The translations under genes and the position numbers were made by a program. Shown one piece after another: positions 28,785-42,100 of a DNA stretch of 64,000 nucleotides. The notes under the pieces are model-generated. The model made no database searches. It was not told the DNA's origin and saw only the letters and a program-made list of their open reading frames with translations. How positions within the stretch are numbered: position 1 is the first letter of the stretch; each line of letters opens with the position of its first letter. The DNA is taken from positions 1,054,001 through 1,118,000 of the forward strand of contig CATQJD010000146.1 of NCBI GenBank assembly GCA_958298945.1. Reading direction: 5' to 3'. The DNA is from Atherix ibis. Lineage: Eukaryota > Arthropoda > Insecta > Diptera > Athericidae.

Positions 28785-31700
28785 GTATATTTAAGAGGAA
28801 TATGAAGTATTATATTTAAGAGAAATATGCAGTAGTATATTTAAGGGGAATATGAAGTAGTATAGTTAAGAGGAATTTGAAGTAGTATATTGAAGGGAAA
28901 TATGAAGTAGTATATTTAAGAGGAATATGAAGTAATATATTTAAGAGGAATATGCAGTAGTATATTTAAGAGGAATATGCAGTAGTATATTTAAGAGGAA
29001 TATGAAGTAGTATAATTAAGAGGAATATGACGTAGTATATTTGAGAGAAATATGAAGTAGTATATTTAAGAGAAATATGAAGTAGAATATTTAAAAGGAA
29101 TATGCAGTAGTATATTTTAGAGGAATCTTCAGTATTACATTTAAGATGAATATTAAGTATTATATTTAAGAGTAATATGAAGTATTATATTTAAGAGAAA
29201 TATGCAGTAGCATATTTAAGAAGAATATGAAGTAGTATATTTAAGAGAAATATGAAGTAGTATATTTAAGAGGAATATGCAGTAGTATATTTAAGAGGAA
29301 TATGAAGTAGTATATTTAAGATCAATATGAAGTAGTATATTTAAGAGGAATATGAAGTAGTATATTTAAGAGGAATATGAAGTAGTAAATTTAAGAGAAA
29401 TAATAAGTGGTATATTAAAGAGGAATATGCAGTAGTATATTTAAGAGGAATATGAAGTATTATATTTATGAGGAATATGGAGTATTATATTTAAGAGGAA
29501 TATGCAGTAGTATATTTATGAGGAATATGAAGTATTAAATTTAAGAGGAAAATGAAGTAGTATATTTAAGAGAAATATGAAGTAGTATAGTTAAGAGGAA
29601 TATGGAGTTGTATATTTAAGAGGAATATGAAGTATTATATTTAAGAGAATATGAAGTAGTATATTTAGGAGGAATATGAACTAGTATATTTAAGAGGAAA
29701 ATGCAGTAGTATATATAAGAGGAATAGGAAGTAGTATATTTAAGAGGAATATGAAGTAGTATATTTAAGAGGTATATGAACTAATATATTTAAGAGGCAT
29801 ATGAAGTAGTATATTTAAAAGGAATATGCAGTAGTATATTTAAGAGGAATATGAAGTAGTATATGTAAGAGGAATATGCAGTAGTACATTTCAGAGGAAT
29901 ATTAAGTATTATATTTAAGAGGAATGTTAAGTATTATATTTAAGAGGAACATGCAGTAGTTACATATATGTAAAAGAAATATGAAGTAGTATATTTAAGA
30001 GGAATATGAAGTAGTATATTTAAGAGGAATATGAAGTAGTATATTTAAGAGGAATATGAAGTAGTATATTTAAGAGAAATATGAAGTAGTATATATAAGA
30101 GGAATATGCAGTAGTATATTTAAGAGGAATATGAAGTAGTATATTTAAGAGAAATATGAAGTAATATATTTAAGAGGAATATGCAGTAGTATATTTAAGA
30201 GGAATATGCAGTAGTATATTTAAGAGGCATATGAAGTAGTATATTTAATAGAAATAATAAGTAGTATATTAAAGAGGAACATGCAGTAGTATATTTAAGA
30301 GGAATATGAAGTATTATATTTAAGAGGACTATGGAGTATTATATTTAAGAGGAATATGCAGTAGTATATTTATGAGGAATATGAAGTATAATATTTAAGA
30401 GGAATATGAAGTAGTATATTTAAGGGGAATATGAAGTAGTATAGTTAAGAGGAATATGCAGTAGTATATTTAAGAGGAATATGACGTTGTATATTTAAGA
30501 GGAATATGAAGTAGTATATTTAAGAGAAATATGAAGTAGAATATTTAAGAGGAATATGCAGTAGTATATTTAAGAGGAATATTAAGTAGTATATTTAAGA
30601 GGAATATGAACTAGTATATTTAAGAGGAAAATGCAGTAGTATATATAAGAGGAATATGAAGTAATATATTTAAGAGGCATATGAAGTAGTATATTTAAGA
30701 GGAATATGCAGTAGTATATTTAAGAGGAATATGAAGTAGTATATGTAAGAGGAATATGCAGTAGTACATTTCAGAGGAATATTAAGTATTATATTTAAGA
30801 GGAATGTTAAGTATTATATTTAAGAGGAACATGCAGTAGTTACATATATGTAAAAGAAATATGAAGTAGTATATTTAAGAGGAATATGAAGTAGTATATT
30901 TAAGAGGAATATGAAGTAGTATATTTAAGAGGAATATGAAGTAGTATATTAAGAGAAATATGAAGTAGTATATTTAAGAGGAATATGCAGTAGTATATTT
31001 AAGAGGCATATGAAGTAAAATATTTAATAGAAATAATAAGTAGTATATTAAAGAGGAACATGCAGTAGTATATTTAAGAGAAATATGAAGTATTATATTT
31101 AAGAGGAATATGGAGTATTATATTTAAGAGGAATATGCAGTAATATATTTATGAGGAATATGAAGTATAATATTTAAGTGGAATATGAATTAGTATATTT
31201 AAGGGGAATATGAAGTAGTATATTGAAGAGGACTATGAAGTAGTATATTTAAGAGGAATTTGAAGTAGTATATTTAAGAGAAATATGAAGTAGTATATTT
31301 AAAAGGAATATGAAGTTGTATATTTAAGAGGAATATGAAGTATTATATTTAAGAGAATATGAAGAATTATATTTAAGAGTAATATGCAGTATTATATTTA
31401 AGAGGAATATTAAGTATTATATTTAAGAGGAATATTAAGTATTATATTTAAGACGAATATGAAGTAGTATATTTAAGAGGAATATGCAGTAGTATATTTA
31501 AGAGGAATATGACGTCGTATATTTAAGAGGAATATGAAGTAGTATATTTAAGAGAAATATGAAGTAGTATATATAAGAGGAATATGCAGTAGTATATTTA
31601 AGAGGAATATGAAGTAGTATATTTAAGAGAAATATGAAGTAATATATTTAAAAGGAATATGCAGTAGTATATTAAAGAGGAATATGCAGTAGTATATTTA

Positions 31701-33019
31701 AGAGGCATATGAAGTAGTATATTTAATAGAAATAATAAGTAGTATATTAAAGAGGAACATGCAGTAGTATATTTAAGAGGAATATGAAGTATTATATTTA
31801 AGAGGAATATGGAGTATTATATTTAAGAGGAATATGCAGTAGTATATTTATGAGGAATATGAAGTATAATATTTAAGAGGAATATGAAGTAGTATATTTA
31901 AGGGGAATATGAAGTAGTATAGTTAAGAGGAATATGCAGTAGTATATTTAAGAGGAATATGACGTTGTATATTTAAGAGGAATATGAAGTAGTATATTTA
32001 AGAGAAATATGAAGTAGAATATTTAAGAGGAATATGCAGTAGTATATTTAAGAGGAATATGAAGTAGTATATTTAAGAGGAATATGAACTAGTATATTTA
32101 AGAGGAAAATGCAGTAGTATATATAAGAGGAATATGAAGTAGTATATTTAAGAGGAATATGAAGTAGTATATTTAAGAGGTATATGAAGTAATATATTTA
32201 AGGGGAATATGAAGTAGTATATTTAAGAGGAATATGCAGTAGTATATTTAAGAGGAATATGAAGTAGTATATGTAAGAGGAATATGCAGTAGTACATTTC
32301 AGAGTAATATTAAGTATTATATTTAAGAGGAATGTTAAGTATTATATTTAAGAGGAACATGCAGTAGTTACATATATGTAAAAGAAATATGAAGTAGTAT
32401 ATTTAAGAGGAATATGAAGTAGTATATTTAAGAGGAATATGAAGTAGTATATTAAGAGAAATATGAAGTAGTATATTTAAGAGGAATATGCAGTAGTATA
32501 TTTAAGAGGAATATGAAGTAGTATATATAAGAGAAATATGAAGTAGTATATTTAAGAGGAATATGCAGTAGTATATTTAAGAGGAATATGCAGTAGTATA
32601 TTTAAGAGGCATATGAAGTAGTATATTTAATAGAAATAATAAGTAGTATATTAAAGAGGAACATGCAGTAGTATATTTAAGAGGAATATGAAGTATTATA
32701 TTTAAGAGGAATATGGAGTATTATATTTAAGAGGAATATGCAGTAGTATATTTATGAGGAATATGAAGTATAATATTTAAGTGGAATATGAATTAGTATA
32801 TTTAAGGGGAATATGAAGTAGTATATTGAAGAGGACTATGAAGTAGTATATTTAAGAGGAATTTGAAGTAGTATATTTAAGAGAAATATGAAGTAGTATA
32901 TTTAAGAGGAATATGAAGTTGTATATTTAAGAGGAATATGAAGTATTATATTTAAGAGAATATGAAGAATTATATTTAAGAGGAATATGCAGTATTATAT
33001 TTAAGAGGAATATTAAGTA
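28785..33019. repeat. Second 4235-bp tandem unit (169 monomers)
   Basis: This is a direct copy of about 24550-28784 at a constant shift of 4235 bp. Palindromes at 29960, 30840 and 32368 pair with 25725, 26605 and 28133, and the agtattatatttaagagaaa phrase at 24571 pairs with 28806. The length is 169 monomers plus three 30-bp units minus five single-base losses. Few differences are visible, for example aataggaag near 29724 for aatatgaag. The unit ends about 6-10 bp before the only acgtat insertion in the window. Confidence 0.92.
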
Positions 33020-33025
33020 TTATAT

Positions 33026-33031
33026 ACGTAT
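33026..33031. other. Unique 6-bp insertion (acgtat) next to a duplication boundary
   Basis: The monomer reads tattatatacgtatttaag where the matching copy at about 20810 reads tattatatttaag. The insertion makes the 8-bp palindrome atacgtat and is the only instance I found. The last position matching the first 4235-bp unit is about 33019, so the insertion sits almost on the boundary. It may be a repair scar; a simple local insertion is the alternative. Confidence 0.8.
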
Positions 33032-35446
33032 TTAAGAGGAATATTAAGTATTATATTTAAGACGAATATAAAGTAGTATATTTAAGAGGAATATGCAGTA
33101 GAATATTTAAGAGGAATATGACGTCGTATATTTAAGAGGAATATGAAGTAGTATATTTAAGAGAAATATGAAGTAGATAATAAGATGAATATGAAGTAGT
33201 ATATTTAAGAGGAATATGAAGTAGTATATTTAAGAGAAATATGAAGTTGTCTATTTAAGTGAAATATGAAGTAGTATATTTAAGAGGAATATGAAGTAGT
33301 ATATATAAGAGGAATATGAAGTTGTATATTTAAGAGGAATATGCAGTAGTATATTTATGAGGAATATGACGTATTATATTTTAAGAGGAAAATGAAGTAG
33401 TATATTTAAGAGAAATATGAAGTATTATATTTAAGAGGAATATAAATAGTATATTTAATAGAAATAATAAGTAGTATATTAAAGAGGAATATGCAGTAGT
33501 ATATTTAAGAGGAATATTAAGTATTATATTTAAGAGGAATATTAAGTATTATATTTTAGAGGAATATGAAGTAGTATATTTAAGAGAAATATGAAGTAGT
33601 ATATTTAAGAGGAATATGAAGTAGTATATTTAAGAGGAATATGAAGTAGTACATTTAAGAGGAATATGAAGTAGTATATTTGAGAGAAATATGAAGTAGT
33701 ATATTTAAGAGAAATATGCAGAAGTATATTTAAGAGGAATAAGAAGTAGTATATATAAGAGGAATATGAACTTGTATATTTAAGAGGAATATGCAGTAGT
33801 ATATTTAAGAGGAATATTAAGTAGTATATTTAAGAGGAATATTAAGTAGTATATTTAAGAGGAATATGAAGTAGTATATTTAAGAGGAATATGAAGTACT
33901 ATATTTAAGAGGCATATGCAGAACTATATTTAAGAGGCATATGCAGTAGTATATTTAAGAGAAATATTAAGTATTATATATAAGAGGAATATTAAGTATT
34001 ATATTTAAGAGGAATATGCAGTAGTTACATATATGTAAAAGAAATATGAAGTAGTATATTTAAGAGGAATATGAAGTAGTATATTTAAGAGGAATATTAA
34101 GTAGTATATTTAAGAGGAATATGAAGTAGTATAATTAAGAGGAATATGAAGTAGTATATTTAAGAGGAATATGCAGTAGTATATTTAAGAGGAATATGAA
34201 GTAGTATATTTAAGAGGAATATGCAGTAGTATATTTAAGAGGAATATGCAGTAGTATATTTAAGAGGAATATGAAGTAGTATATTTAAGAGGAATATGCA
34301 ATAGTATATTAAAGAGGAATATGAGGTAGTATATTTAAGATCAATATGAAGTAGTATACATAAGAGGAATATGAAGTATTATATTTAAGAGGAATATGAA
34401 GTAGTATATTTAATAGAAATAATAAGTAGTATATTAAAGAGGAATATGCAGTAGTATATTTAAGAGGAATATCAAGTATTATATTAAAGAGGAATATTAA
34501 GTATTATATTTAAGAGGAATATGTAGCAGTTACATATATGTAAAAGAAATATGAAGTAGTATATTTAAGAGGAAAATGAAGTAGTATATTTAAGAGGAAT
34601 ATGAAGTAGTATATTTAAGAGGAATATGAAGTAGTATATTTAAGAGGAATATGAAGTAGTATATTTAAGAGGAATATGAAGCAGTATATTTAAGAGGAAT
34701 ATGAAGTAGAATAGTTAAGAGGAATATGGAGTTGTATATTTAAGAGGAATATTAAGTATTATATTTAAGAGGAATATGCAGTAGTTACATATATGTAAAA
34801 GAAATATGAAGTAGTATATTTAAGAGGAATATGAAGTAGTATATTTAAGAGGAATATGAAGTAGTATATTTAAGAGGAATATGAAGTAGTATATTTAAGA
34901 GGAATATGCAGTAGTATATTTAAGAGGAATATGCAGTAGTATATTTAAGAGGAATATGAAGTAGTATATTTAAGAGGAATATGCAATAGTATATTTAAGA
35001 GGAATATGAGGTAGTATATTTAAGATCAATATGAAGTAGTATACATAAGAGGAATATGAAGTATTATATTTAAGAGGAATATGAAGTAGTATATTTAATA
35101 GAAATAATAAGTAGTATATTAAAGAGGAATATGCAGTAGTATATTTAAGAGGAATATTAAGTATTATATTAAAGAGGAATATTAAGTATTATATTTAAGA
35201 GGAATATGTAGCAGTTACATATATGTAAAAGATATATGAAGTAGTATATTTAAGAGGAATATGCAGTCGTATATTTAAGAGGAATATGAAATTTTATATT
35301 TAAGAGGAATATGGAGTATTATATTTAAGAGGAATATGCAGTAGTATATTTATGAGGAATATGAAGTATTATATTTAAGAGGAAAATGAAGTAGTATATT
35401 TAAGAGAAATATGAAGTAGAATAGTTAAGAGGAATATGGAGTTGTA
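33032..35446. repeat. Family B block, fuller copy of 21.3-23.8 kb
   Basis: The first few hundred bases continue the A to B transition seen at 20.8-21.3 kb (gacgtcg, gtagataataagatg, gttgtctattt), at a shift of about 12240 bp. Then B-family units appear, with palindromes at 34025, 34530, 34785 and 35215. The shift falls from 12240 to 12197, explained by the 6-bp insertion, one extra t near 33380 and two monomers fewer near 33430-33520. Unlike the earlier copy, B sequence here continues to the end of the window. Confidence 0.87.
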
Positions 35447-37305
35447 TATTTAAGAGGAATATTAAGTATTATATTTAAGAGGAATATGCAGTAGTTACAT
35501 ATATGTAAAAGAAATATGAAGTAGTATATTTAAGAGGAATATGAAGTAGTATATTTAAGAGGAATATGAAGTAGTATATTTAAGAGGAATATGAAGTAGT
35601 ATAATTAAGAGGAATATGAAGTAGTATATTTAAGAGGAATATGCAGTAGTATATTTAAGAGGAATATGAAGTAGTATATTTAAGAGAAATATGAAGTAGT
35701 ATATTTAAGAGGAATATGCAGTAGTATATTTAAGAGGAATATGCAGTAGTATATTTAAGAGGAATATGAAGTAGTATATTTAAGAGGAATATGCAATAGT
35801 ATATTTAAGAGGAATATGAGGTAGTATATTTAAGATCAATATGAAGTAGTATACATAAGAGGAATATGAAGTATTATATTTAAGAGGAATATGAAGTAGT
35901 ATATTTAATAGAAATAATAAGTAGTATATTAAAGAGGAATATGCAGTAGTATATTTAAGAGGAATATTAAGTATTATATTAAAGAGGAATATTAAGTATT
36001 ATATTTAAGAGGAATATGTAGCAGTTACATATATGAAAAAGAAATATGAAGTAGTATATTTAAGAGGAAAATGAAGTAGTATATTTAAGAGGAATATGAA
36101 GTAGTATATTTAAGAGGAATATGAAGTAGTACATTTAAGAGGAATATGAAGTAGTATATTTAAGAGGAATATGAAGCAGTATATTTAAGAGGAATATGAA
36201 GTAGTATATTTAAGAGGAATATGCAGTAGTATATTTAAGAGGAATATGAGGTACTATATTTAAGATCAATATGAAGTAGTATACTTAAGAGGAATATGAA
36301 GTAGTATATTTAAGAGGAATATGAAGTAGTATATTTAATAGAAATAATAAGTAGTATATTAAAGAGGAATATGCAGTAGTATATTTAAGAGGAATATAAA
36401 GTATTATATTTAAGAGGAATATTAAGTATTATATTTAAGAGGAATATGCAGTAGTTACATATATGTAAAAGAAATATGAAGTAGTATATTTAAGAGGAAT
36501 ATGAAGTAATATATTTAAGAGGAATATGAAGTAGTATATATAAGAGGAATATGAAGTAGTATATTTAAGAGGAATATGAAGTAGTATATTTAAGAGGAAT
36601 ATGAAGTAGTATATTTAAGAGGAATATGCAGTAGTATATTTAAGAGGAATATGCAGTAGTGCATTTAAGAGGAATATGAAGTAGTATATTTTAGAGGAAT
36701 ATGCAGTCGTATATTTAAGAGGAATATGAAGTAGTATATTTAAGATCAATATGAATTAGTATATTTAAGAGGAATATAAAGTAGTATATTTAAGAGGAAT
36801 GTGAAGTAGTATATTTAAGAGAAATAATAAGTAGTATATTAAAGAGGAATATGCAGTAGTATATTTAAGAGGAATATGAAATTTTATATTTAAGAGGAAT
36901 ATGGAGTATTATATTTAAGAGGAATATGCAGTAGTATATTTATGAGGAATATGAAGTATTATATTTAAGAGGAAAATGAAGTAGTATATTTAAGAGAAAT
37001 ATGAAGTAGAATAGTTAAGAGGAATATGGAGTTGTATATTTAAGAGGAATATGAAGTATTATATTTAAGAGAATATGAAGTAGTTTATTTAGGAGGAATA
37101 TGCAGTATTATATTTAAGAGGAATAATAAGTATTATATTTAAGAGGAATATTAAGTATTATATTTTAGAGGAATATGAAGTAGTATATTTAAGAGGAATA
37201 TGAAGTAGTATATTTAAGAGGAATATGAAGTAGTATATTTAAGAGGAATATGAAGTAGTATATTTAAGAGAAATATGAAGTAGTATATTTAAGAGAAATA
37301 TGCAG
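35447..37305. repeat. Family B tandem unit of about 1.87 kb, copy 1
   Basis: Marker order recurs 1889 bp downstream: palindromic units at 35495, 36025 and 36455 pair with 37384, 37914 and 38344. 1889 equals 75 monomers plus three 30-bp units minus one 24-bp unit. After about 36500 the shift falls to 1839 because the second copy lacks two gaagtag monomers; gcattt at 36661 pairs with 38500 and tagtttattt at 37081 with 38920. The palindrome at 36025 is mutated (atatgaaa for atatgtaa). Private variants include aaattttat and tagtttatttagg. Confidence 0.88.
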
Positions 37306-37335
37306 TAGTATATTTAAGAGAAATATTAAGTATTA

Positions 37336-39144
37336 TATTTAAGAGGAATATTAAGTATTATATTTAAGAGGAATATGCAGTAGTTACATATTTGTAAAAG
37401 AAATATGAAGTAGTATATTTAAGAGGAATATGAAGTAGTATATTTAAGAGGAATATGAAGTAGTGTATTTAAGAGGAATATGAAGTAGTATAATTAAGAG
37501 GAATATGAAGTAGTATATTTAAGAGGAATATGCAGTAGTATATTTAAGAGGAATATGAAGTAGTATATTTAAGAGAAATATGAAGTAGTATATTTAAGAG
37601 GAATATGCAGTAGTATATTTAAGAGGAATATGCAGTAGTATATTTAAGAGGAATATGAAGTAGTATATTTAAGAGGAATATGCAATAGTATATTTAAGAG
37701 GAATATGAGGTAGTATATTTAAGATCAATATGAAGTAGTATACATAAGAGGAATATGAAGTATTATATTTAAGAGGAATATGAAGTAGTATATTTAATAG
37801 AAATAATAAGTAGTATATTAAAAAGGAATATGCAGTAGTATATTTAAGAGGAATATTAAGTATTATATTAAAGAGGAATATTAAGTATTATATTTAAGAG
37901 GAATATGTAGCAGTTACATATATGTAAAAGAAATATGAAGTAGTATATTTAAGAGGAAAATGAAGTAGTATATTTAAGAGGAATATGAAGTAGTATATTT
38001 AAGAGGAATATGAAGTAGTATATTTAAGAGGAATATGAAGTAGTATATTTAAGAGGAATATGAAGCAGTATATTTAAGAGGAATATGAAGTAGTATATTT
38101 AAGAGGAATATGCAGTAGTATATTTAAGAGGAATATGAGGTAGTATATTTAAGATCAATATGAAGTAGTATACTTAAGAGGAATATGAAGTAGTATATTT
38201 AAGAGGAATATGAAGTAGTATATTTAATAGAAATAATAAGTAGTATATTAAAGAGGAATATGCAGTAGTATATTTAAGAGGAATATAAAGTATTATATTT
38301 AAGAGGAATATTAAGTATTATATTTAAGAGGAATATGCAGTAGTTACATATATGTAAAAGAAATATGAAGTAGTATATATAAGAGGAATATGAAGTAGTA
38401 TATTTAAGAGGAATATGAAGTAGTATATTTAAGAGGAATATGAAGTAGTATATTTAAGAGGAATATGCAGTAGTATATTTAAGAGGAATATGCAGTAGTG
38501 CATTTAAGAGGAATATGAAGTAGTATATTTTAGAGGAATATGCAGTCGTATATTTAAGAGGAATATGAAGTAGTATATTTAAGATCAATATGAATTAGTA
38601 TATTTAAGAGGAATATAAAGTAGTATATTTAAGAGGAATGTGAAGTAGTATATTTAAGAGAAATAATAAGTAGTATATTAAAGAGGAATATGCAGTAGTA
38701 TATTTAAGAGGAATATGAAATTTTATATTTAAGAGGAATATGGAGTATTATATTTAAGAGGAATATGCAGTAGTATATTTATGAGGAATATGAAGTATTA
38801 TATTTAAGAGGAAAATGAAGTAGTATATTTAAGAGAAATATGAAGTAGAATAGTTAAGAGGAATATGGAGTTGTATATTTAAGAGGAATATGAAGTATTA
38901 TATTTAAGAGAATATGAAGTAGTTTATTTAGGAGGAATATGCAGTATTATATTTAAGAGGAATAATAAGTATTATATTTAAGAGGAATATTAAGTATTAT
39001 ATTTTAGAGGAATATGAAGTAGTATATTTAAGAGGAATATGAAGTAGTATATTTAAGAGGAATATGAAGTAGTATATTTAAGAGGAATATGAAGTAGTAT
39101 ATTTAAGAGAAATATGAAGTAGTATATTTAAGAGAAATATGCAG
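37336..39144. repeat. Family B tandem unit of about 1.87 kb, copy 2
   Basis: This copies 35447-37305 at shifts of 1889 then 1839 bp. Palindromic units are at 37384 (mutated: ttacatatttgtaa), 37914 and 38344. The copies diverge at gcagtag (37302) against gcagaag (39141). The mutated palindromes are at different positions in the two copies, so each mutation arose after duplication or was corrected in one copy. Confidence 0.88.
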
Positions 39145-42100
39145 AAGTATATTTAAGAGGAATATGAAGTAGTATATATAAGAGGAATATGAAGTTGTAT
39201 ATTTAGGAGGAATATGCAGTAGTATATTTAAGAGGAATATTAAGTAGTATATTTAAGAGGAATATTAAGTAGTATATTTAAGAGAAATATGAAGTAGTAT
39301 ATTTAAGAGGAACATGAAGTACTATATTTAAGAGGCATATGCAGTAGTATATTTAAGAGGTATATGAAGTATTATATTTAATAGGAATATGCAGTAGTTA
39401 CATATATGTAAAAGAAATATGAAGTAGTATATTTAAGAGGAATATGAAGTAGTATATTTAAGAGGAATATGAAGTAGTATATTTAAGAGGTATATGAAGT
39501 AGTATATTTAAGAGGAATGTGCAGTAGTATATTTAAGAGGAATATGAAGTAGCATATTTAAGTGGAATATGCAGTAGTATATTTATAAGGAATGTGAGGT
39601 AGTATATTTAAGATCAATATGAAGTAGTATACTTAAGAGGAATATGAAGTAGTATATTTAAGAGGAATATGAAGTAGTATATTTAATAGAAATAATAAGT
39701 AGTATATTAAAGAGGCATATGCAGTAGTATATTTAAGAGGAATATGAAGTATTATATTTAAGAGGAATATGGAGTAATATATTTAAGAGGAATATGCAGT
39801 AGTATATTTATGAGGAATATGAAGTATAATATTTAAGAGGAATATGAAGTAGTATATTTAAGAGGAATATGAAGTAGTATATTTAGGAGGACTATGAAGT
39901 AGTATATTTAGGAGGAATATGAAGTAGTATATTTAAGACAAATATGAAGTAGTATATTTAAGAGGAATATAAAGTTGTATATTTAAGAGGAATATGAAGT
40001 ATTATATTTAAGAGAATATGAAGAAGTATATTTAAGAGGAATATGAAGTATTATATTTAAGAGGAATACTAAGTATTATATTTAAGAGGAATATTAAGTA
40101 TTATATTTAAGAGGAATATGAAGTAGTATATTTAGAGAAATATGAAGTAGATAATAAGAGGAATATGCAGTAGTATATTTAAGAGGAATATGAAGTAGTA
40201 TATTTAAGAGGAATATGAAGTAGTATATTTATGAGGAAAATGCAGTAGTATATTTAAGAGCAATATGAAGTAGTATATTTAAGAGGAATATGCAGTGGTA
40301 TTGCTCAATACATTTAAGAGGAATATGCAGTAGTATATTTAAGAGGAATATAAAGTAGTATTTTTAAGAGGAATATGCAGTTGTATATTTAAGAGGAATA
40401 TGAAGTAGTATATTTAAGAGGAATATGAAGTAGTATAATTAAGAGGAATATGCAGTAGTATATTTAAGAGGAATATGAAGTATTATATTTAAGAGGCATA
40501 TGCAGTAGTATAATTAAGAGGTATATGAAGTAGTATATTTAAGAGGCATATGAAGTAGTATATTTAAGAGAAATATGCATTAGTATATTTAAGAGGAATA
40601 TGAAGTAGTATATGTAAGAGGAATATGCAGTAGTACATTTCAAAGGAATATGCAGTAGTATATTTAAGAGGAATATGCAGTAGGATATTTGAGAGGAATA
40701 TGAAGTAGTATATTTAAGAGGAATATGAAGTTGCATATTTAAGAGGAATATGCAGTAGTATATTTAAGAGAAATATTAAGTATTATATTTAAGAGGAATA
40801 TTAAGTATTATATTTAAGAGGAATATGCAGTAGTTACATATATGTAAAAGAAATATGAAGTAGTATATTTAAGAGGAATATGAAGTAGTATATTTAAGAG
40901 GAATATGAAGTAGTATATTTAAGAGGAATATGAAGTAGTATATTTAAGAGAAATATGAAGTAGTATATTTAAGAGGAATATGCAGTAGTATATTTAAGAG
41001 GAATATGCAGTAGTATATTTACGAGGCATATGAAGTAGTATATTTAATAGAAATAATAAGTAGTATATTAAAGAGGAATATGCAGTAGTATATTTAAGAG
41101 GAATATGAAGTTGTATATTTAAGAGGAATATGAAGTAGTATATTTAAGAGGAATATGAAGTACTATATTTAAGAGGCATATGCAGTAGTATATTTAAGAG
41201 GTATATGAAGTAGTATATTTAAGAGGCATATGAAGTAGTATATTTAAGAGGAATATGCATTAGTATATTTAAGAGGAATATGAAGTAGTATATGTAAGAG
41301 GAATATGCAGTAGTACATTTCAGAGGAATATGCAGTAGTATATTTAAGAGGAATATGCAGTAGGATATTTAAGAGGAATATAAAGTAGTATATTTAAGAG
41401 GAATATGAAGTTGTATATTTAAGAGGAATATGCAGTAGTATATTTAAGAGGCATATGCAGTAGTATAATTAAGAGGTATATGAAGTAGTATATTTAAGAG
41501 GCATATGAAGTAGTATATTTAAGAGAAATATGCATTAGTATATTTAAGAGGAATATGAAGTAGTATATGTAAGAGGAATATGCAGTAGAACAATTCAAAG
41601 GAATATGCAGTAGTATATTTAAGAGGAATATGCAGTAGGATATTTGAGAGGAATATGAAGTAGTATATTTAAGAGGAATATGAAGTTGCATATTTAAGAG
41701 GAATATGCAGTAGTATATTTAAGAGAAATATTAAGTATTATATTTAAGAGGAATATTAAGTATTATATTTAAGAGGAATATGCAGTAGTTACATATATGT
41801 AAAAGAAATATGAAGTAGTATATTTAAGAGGAATATGAAGTAGTATATTTAAGAGGAATATGAAGTAGTATATTTAAGAGGAATATGAAGTAGTATATTT
41901 AAGAGAAATATGAAGTAGTATATTTAAGAGGAATATGCAGTAGTATATTTAAGAGGAATATGCAGTAGTATATTTACGAGGCATATGAAGTAGTATATTT
42001 AATAGAAATAATAAGTAGTATATTAAAGAGGAATATGCAGTAGTATATTTAAGAGGAATATGAAGTATTATATTTAAGAGGAATATGGAGTATTATATTT

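Larger units (their letters stand above)
411..32381. other. Palindromic 30-bp units, family A context (15 copies)
   Basis: In these units the part after gcagtag is replaced by ttacatatatgtaa, a perfect 14-bp palindrome, followed by aagaaatat, giving 30 bp. Starts of the palindrome are 411, 3887, 7363, 9764, 11843, 12797, 13727, 18600, 20128, 25725, 26605, 28133, 29960, 30840 and 32368. Family A copies are preceded by an atgttaag monomer (gaatgttaagtatt) and by aacatgcag or aacattcag. They are mostly followed by gaagtag monomers. The palindrome could extrude a hairpin or bind a dimeric protein; neither is shown by the sequence. Confidence 0.93.

Noticed and set aside
33026..33031. Transposon target-site footprint
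   Set aside because: Only 6 bp are inserted, with no flanking duplication that can be told apart from the repeat itself, so the mechanism cannot be assigned.
40539..40736. 65-codon open frame on the - strand
   Set aside because: It is pure satellite read in one frame, with a 25-residue periodicity. It opens because two monomer variants remove TAA stops, and it has no flanking gene structure.
41494..41691. Second 65-codon open frame on the - strand
   Set aside because: It is the 955-bp-shifted copy of the frame at 40539-40736. Differences between the two do not suggest coding constraint.
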